This document shows, one piece after another, positions 9,001-9,848 of a stretch of DNA of 9,848 nucleotides. The position numbers and the translations under genes are program-made. Numbering within the stretch: the first letter of the stretch is position 1; each line of letters opens with the position of its first letter. The notes under the pieces are model-generated. The model ran no database searches. It saw only the letters and a list, made by a program, of their open reading frames with translations, and was not told the DNA's origin. Source of the DNA: Candidatus Segatella papionis (lineage in GTDB: Bacteria > Bacteroidota > Bacteroidia > Bacteroidales > Bacteroidaceae); assembly GCA_002297965.1 (NCBI GenBank), contig DBLF01000069.1, positions 1,022 through 10,869 on the forward strand, written 5' to 3'.

Positions 9001-9848
9001 CCCAGGATGTTGGCGTAAGTAACCACGCTGTCGTCGTATTTCTTTCCCAATACCTGTTCGAGGACACTCTCATCTGAGCTTTCCACATAGTCGCCGGTTG
9101 TCTCGTCGATTACTGGCACGTCACCGTAACCTCCACCGAAGACGTTGAGGCCGAGCATACCGCCCTCGATGTGTACGAGGGTGTTGCCATCTACGGTGCC
9201 GTAGGCGCAGCCACCATAGATGCGGTTCCAGATGTATGGGATGTTGTTGCCAGCTTGGTCGAAGGATTCGGTGGAGAAGCTATCGTTGAACGTGTTGGCT
9301 ACGTGTACGAGGGTGTTGCCGTTGATTCTGCCCAACTCGTTGTAGCGGGCATAGGTTGTCGTTCCCTCGGTAGTGGTTGTAACTTTCTTGATACCCTTAC
9401 CACCGCCATATACCTCGCCGTAGATATCGCCACCCATGATGTTGACGAAGGTGCGATAGTCGCTGGCAGAGTAAGGATAGTTTGTAGTCGGATTGCCTGT
9501 CTTTTGGTCGATGGTAGTCTCGCTGGAAGGCTTGATGGTATAATCGGCTTTATAATCAGTCTGAGTAGGTCCCACGTTGGCAATGTCGCCGCCGCCATAT
9601 ACCTTGCCATAGACCTTGGCATCGTCGGAGACATTCACCAAGGTGGTTCCCTTGACACGAGCTACCTCAGTAAAGTAGGTGTTGACATTGCTTGGGGATA
9701 CACCTGCACCGCCGCCGAATACGTCGCCATATATCTTGGCTCCCTTGATGTAAACTTTAGCATTGCCTTCTACCTGACCTGTGATGTCAGCTTCTGAAGT
9801 GGCGTTAGGGTCGCCAAAACCACCACCATAGACACGATGGATGAAGGT
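1..9848 (-). CDS. Giant glycine-rich repeat protein, probable surface or secreted beta-solenoid (internal fragment, both ends missing)
   Basis: One minus-strand frame is open from 9848 to base 3, 3,282 codons, more than 350 kDa at about 110 Da per residue. I read it codon by codon and found no stop, and the phase holds at every motif checked, so there is no visible frameshift. The N-terminal half (residues about 1-1860) carries repeated rungs of the form [NKR]-[VI]-[YF]-G-G-G-x-x-x-x-V-x-G-[ND]-T-x-V-x-[IV]. The rest (residues about 1940-3282) is non-repetitive, with a GLUG-like segment near residue 2760 and an I-C-L-P-F motif near residue 3213. Similar large, mostly unnamed proteins occur in Prevotella and Bacteroides. 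A parallel beta-solenoid exported to the cell surface is inferred; adhesion or glycan contact is possible but unproven. Signal peptide and C-terminal sorting signal would lie outside the window. Composition and style are uniform, with no sign of a recent insertion. The reading frame is nearly certain, the family assignment moderate, the function unknown. Confidence 0.95.
144..221 (-). other. W-x-x-I-C-L-P-F motif segment
   Basis: WEGICLPFTAKKVVASLNG is followed by EITHFYG. The pattern W-[ENS]-[GT]-[IL]-C-L-P-F, with a downstream G-x-[IV]-x-x-[FY]-[YFS]-G, recurs near the C-terminal side of many large Bacteroides and Prevotella extracellular proteins, from memory of such sequences. It suggests that the gene's end is not very far beyond base 1, which the window cannot show. 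The residues after it (HHEYWLRGLTTIG) continue to the window edge without a stop. Confidence 0.55.
225..1391 (-). other. Unclassified C-terminal-side region
   Basis: No repeat rung is present in these 389 or so codons. Visible elements are HYHCCFEYDKDSP (about 1325-1365) with adjacent cysteines, a YDLNGYYLRALDISKKN strand-like segment, a DADLQYIYDYFANGDYQYAH helix-like segment, a Trp/Phe patch NDFLFWGQSLQ, SMSTYVHIPTTTAIDFTADD, and NNDFCVPKEFTVTNRAWYVR leading into the I-C-L-P-F motif. The composition remains Thr/Asn/Asp/Tyr-rich, like an extracellular protein. The last part resembles the C-terminal-side domain of other Bacteroidales surface proteins, but I cannot name it. Confidence 0.5.
1392..1697 (-). 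other. GLUG-like segment
   Basis: The order is RIYISDQQDLTAFGKFI, NAQFILQNDLTLPSDY, TFQGTFHGNGHVIQGL, TLFDKIG and NIYNLGLASGKISN. In known GLUG-containing bacterial surface proteins the same run occurs: a leader strand with D-L-x-x-F, then an L-x-x-D-[IL]-x-L strand, then F-x-G-T-F-[DH]-G-N-G-H-x-I-x-G-L, then a glycine-rich N-[LI]-G-L strand. This identification rests on that pattern. Only one unit is visible, whereas GLUG motifs usually occur in series. Such segments belong to beta-helical surface proteins often linked to adhesion. Confidence 0.65.
2091..2270 (-). other. Probable beta-sandwich (Ig-like) segment
   Basis: YTYTIYLTIEYVQGPTF is a regular alternating hydrophobic strand. It is followed by NGNITIDNCALPGEMIRLKK, a second strand pair with an L-P-G-E-x-I turn, and then ADQSFSATGYYWHIGKL. 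Strand-turn-strand alternation and a central Cys and Trp suit a small Ig- or fibronectin-like fold, though the fold is only inferred. The preceding stretch, 2271-2945, includes GKYELRIGASASNEYDEG, DDAKIIFKLEDKANN and a Thr/Lys/Tyr-rich linker (2300-2480). It also looks beta-rich, without a domain I can name. Confidence 0.45.
2946..3185 (-). other. Aromatic-rich module (HYWYVTG...YYYNARITGY)
   Basis: The segment opens with RFIVDDCFPSGYDHF, passes through an acidic run NDSDSEEE, and then has an unusually aromatic stretch, VHYWYVTGFNYYYNARITGY (3110-3051). It closes with GLKAGQKVSVLSWKM. The alternating aromatic pattern suggests exposed beta strands that could form a ligand-contact face, but that is inference. 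From memory, a W-Y-V-x-G-x-x-Y-x-Y pattern recurs in other giant Bacteroidales proteins. No enzyme motif is seen. Confidence 0.5.
3261..4037 (-). other. Non-repeat module following the solenoid
   Basis: About 259 residues run from GGIFGDGHLSYAQGFRCADV to GGGYVYAQNVHK. Landmarks in order are ERTINDPKYINTFQRLDILR, EDNCFTLLGARDYTT, the segment TPRARNYMGLANNIHYVGAV, ASGYALKIQNAQEVED, and YYGPIHGVIEMNLINVR. The FQRL motif (3920-3909) repeats the one in the module at 5837-5472, and the same 12 bases, cagtcgctggaa on the plus strand, encode both. The mixture of hydrophobic strands and charged segments suggests a folded globular unit or a solenoid cap. I do not recognise a named domain and see no catalytic signature. 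Confidence 0.5.
4266..4415 (-). repeat. Last clear glycine-rich rungs
   Basis: EAVYGGGYSLAQGSSVLANN is followed after a short T-T-V-L-K-Y strand by NGYGGNTTILVGDNT. After this point, towards the C-terminus, the regular rung pattern stops. The stretch between this block and copy 3 (4416-4721) holds a Lys/Asn/Asp-rich segment such as RTDTDENHKNLKNNDN and an acidic EYFEDEPDKQSYF segment, with no rung. Confidence 0.75.
4722..5174 (-). repeat. Compound repeat, degenerate partial copy 3
   Basis: NVYGGCYQTGTVKGNVTINL (5174-5115) resembles rung 4. NVYGAGYGMESYVYGNTQI inside 5030-4962 resembles rung 6. VTGGSYSGYVWGSTQVKVG (4778-4722) resembles rung 7, keeping G-G-x-[YF]-S-G-x-V. Rung 5 has no clear equivalent; FIYGGGQQGNVIG (4859-4821) sits instead between the rung 6-like and rung 7-like elements. 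The spacing is compressed, with rungs 4 to 7 spanning about 450 bases against about 740 in copy 2. The match to the ordered repeat is suggestive, less secure than that between copies 1 and 2. Confidence 0.6.
5472..5837 (-). other. Module with F-M-G-C-N-G-D, FQRL and CGGNRGNM motifs
   Basis: The module starts at GSVFMGCNGDALF, then FMSKFQRLNGSVYD (FQRL at 5765-5754), a Trp- and Pro-containing middle (DWVNDPSN, YFQPVEMDIQGALWW), and ends with IGSFYCGGNRGNMNIYPDA. From memory, a similar order, with a GNRGNM rung closing a longer non-repeat loop, occurs in other large Bacteroidales repeat proteins; I cannot check this here. It is followed by a further rung-like KIVGGCNNANYEYIG near 5380-5420. It probably forms a loop domain budding from the solenoid. 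Function unknown. Confidence 0.55.
5925..5960 (-). repeat. Isolated glycine-rich rung
   Basis: GAVYGGGNSATV is a canonical rung, preceded by the strand TEIHIEGV and a short S-T-S-D-K-V-Q-I-D segment. It stands between a less regular region (6167-5961) and the module at 5837-5472. The less regular region holds a proline-rich acidic stretch, NEDYPLNPNDPNSE, and no other rung. Confidence 0.8.
6168..6371 (-). repeat. Glycine-rich rungs ending in an N-T-K-V-T-V strand
   Basis: GNIYGGNDVSGYVNI opens the block, which continues through NIHIYGGHIYGDVYGAGNGD and closes with KGNTKVTV. The block has the same corner-plus-strand pattern as the compound repeats but does not match any numbered rung closely. 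The change from GGG to GGN and GAG shows that the third corner position is tolerant. Confidence 0.75.
6399..6446 (-). other. Ser/Gly/Glu-rich low-complexity linker
   Basis: Sixteen residues reading SQASESGSEGTSSSSG interrupt the rung pattern between LMGDV and the NIYGGNDVSGY rung. The composition suggests a flexible loop or hinge. There is no simple-sequence DNA tract that would suggest phase variation: the serine codons are mixed (agt, tcc, tct, agc, tca). Confidence 0.6.
6492..6599 (-). repeat. Two tandem glycine-rich rungs following compound repeat copy 2
   Basis: RRVFGGGFYNSVKNTHIDL is followed directly by HDIFGGGLMGDV. The first half keeps the N-T-H-I-D-L strand expected after the Gly-Gly-Gly corner. 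The rungs are only about 24 residues apart, the tightest packing in the window, so this stretch should be close to the bare solenoid repeat without loops. It continues the same chain as the flanking repeats. Confidence 0.75.
6624..8072 (-). repeat. Compound repeat, copy 2 (same seven rungs in the same order)
   Basis: The rungs match copy 1 one for one. Rung 1 is NIYGAGLGAQ (8069-8040). Rung 2 runs from GNAKVFIKSG to YGGGAGI (7976-7908). Rung 3 is VYGGGDVANVGTT (7739-7701). Rung 4 is RIYGGCENGTIYGNT, continuing to FGGGWGDI (7361-7254). Rung 5 is HNIYGGGNTACTIG (7043-7002). Rung 6 is FCVFGGGYGENTIVKGNT inside 6842-6768. Rung 7 is VGGGYSGKVEGDTHI inside 6680-6624. Rungs 3 and 4 are each offset from copy 1 by exactly 1,863 bases; rungs 5 to 7 by 1,668, about 1,641 and 1,473 bases. 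An additional rung, LFAGGNGRTKAE near 7580-7610, lies between rungs 3 and 4. The DNA of the two copies has diverged well beyond near-identity, so the duplication is old or selection keeps only the protein pattern. Confidence 0.85.
8154..8411 (-). other. Insert in compound repeat copy 1 (between rungs 6 and 7)
   Basis: Eighty-six residues separate rung 6 from rung 7. They begin CPGAMIDSIGNLCKVDG, continue through SYRYLCQKTDEETFSSFQ and DDLKKYYGSTDG, and end near SRMAWTLGIPG. Three cysteines lie within the first 25 residues or so, unusual in this Cys-poor protein. The middle is charged and looks helical. Copy 2 has only about 88 bases between the equivalent rungs (6768 to 6680), against about 259 here, so this is either an insertion in copy 1 or a deletion in copy 2. 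The function is unknown. Confidence 0.5.
8739..8963 (-). other. Charged, probably helical insert in compound repeat copy 1 (between rungs 4 and 5)
   Basis: About 75 residues between WNQKAD and LSEGN lack glycine-rich rungs. They are rich in Lys, Asp, Asn, Gln, Leu and Ala, for example DEYKLMVRDIKNAKKISD and QAKAALNRIQND, a pattern that looks alpha-helical by eye. The spacing between the flanking rungs (9117 to 8711) is 406 bases here but only 211 bases at the matching place in copy 2 (7254 to 7043). This segment therefore accounts for most of the difference. It may be a small helical domain looped out of the solenoid. No function can be assigned. Confidence 0.55.

Larger units (their letters stand above)
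8094..9839 (-). repeat. Compound repeat, copy 1 (seven ordered glycine-rich rungs)
   Basis: Seven rungs follow in order. Rung 1 is RVYGGGFGDP (9836-9807). Rung 2 runs from GNAKVYIKG to FGGGAGV (9767-9699). Rung 3 is VYGGGDIANVGPT (9602-9564). Rung 4 is RIYGGCAYGTVDGNT, continuing to FGGGYGDV (9224-9117). Rung 5 is HNIFGGGNRACNVG (8711-8670). Rung 6 is FSVFGAGYGANTKVGN inside 8483-8412. Rung 7 is IHGGGFSGYVVGNTYVE, at the end of 8153-8094. An extra rung with VYGGGKGIKK lies near 9390-9430. The same seven types recur in the same order in the next copy. Each rung plausibly forms one or two turns of a beta-solenoid, with Gly-Gly-Gly at the corner and the following T-x-V-x-I strand stacking on its neighbours; this fold is inferred. 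This copy is longer than copy 2 because of inserts between rungs 4 and 5 and between rungs 6 and 7. Confidence 0.85.

Noticed and set aside
9299..9634. Minus-strand frame of 111 codons as a small gene
   Set aside because: It is in a different frame from the giant gene and fully overlapped by it; the sense frame here contains clear VYGGG rungs.
9584..9720. Runs of gccgcc as unstable triplet repeats
   Set aside because: They are only two or three units long and encode the Gly-Gly-Gly corners with varied glycine codons elsewhere.
6624..9839. CRISPR array or DNA-level tandem repeats, because similar ccaccatat and ccgccatat words recur
   Set aside because: The spacing is irregular, the words differ at third positions, and they encode the VYGGG rungs in one frame. 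This is a protein-level repeat.
1..9848. Defence system, enzyme cluster or mobile element
   Set aside because: Only one coding sequence is present, and it contains no nuclease, helicase, transposase, integrase or other catalytic signature.

Overview
The window is one coding sequence. On the minus strand a single frame, phased so that its first complete codon is 9848-9846, runs to base 3 with no stop: 3,282 sense codons plus two bases of an Arg codon. It has no start and no stop inside the window, so it is an internal piece of a giant gene whose N-terminus lies beyond 9848 and whose C-terminus lies beyond base 1. There is no intergenic DNA, RNA gene, promoter, ribosome binding site, terminator, mobile element or CRISPR array. 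The open frames on the plus strand and in the other minus frames are shadows of this gene.

The protein looks like a very large secreted or surface repeat protein of Bacteroidota, most likely a gut or oral Prevotella/Segatella-like organism. The reasons are the VYGGGN-type glycine-rich rungs, a F-x-G-T-F-x-G-N-G-H segment like those before GLUG motifs, an I-C-L-P-F segment near the C-terminal side, a Thr/Asn/Asp/Gly-rich composition with many Tyr, and moderate GC. The organism call is an inference from protein style only.

Layout, from the N-terminal side (high coordinates) to the C-terminal side. (1) 9839-6624: two successive copies of a long compound repeat, each carrying the same seven glycine-rich rungs in the same order, with the first copy longer because of two inserts. 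(2) 6599-5925: more rungs, a Ser/Gly/Glu linker and a lone rung. (3) 5837-5472: a module ending in a CGGNRGNM rung. (4) 5174-4722: a degenerate third copy of part of the compound repeat. (5) 4415-4266: the last clear rungs. (6) 4037-2091: non-repeat modules, including a Tyr-rich segment and a probable beta-sandwich segment. (7) 1697-1392: a GLUG-like segment. (8) 1391-1: an unclassified C-terminal-side region with the I-C-L-P-F motif.

The rungs suggest a beta-solenoid shaft followed by several globular modules. No enzyme active site, toxin domain, signal peptide or sorting signal can be seen; the last two would lie outside the window. The most interesting observation is the ordered, diverged compound repeat, which points to ancient intragenic duplication of about 1.8 kb.
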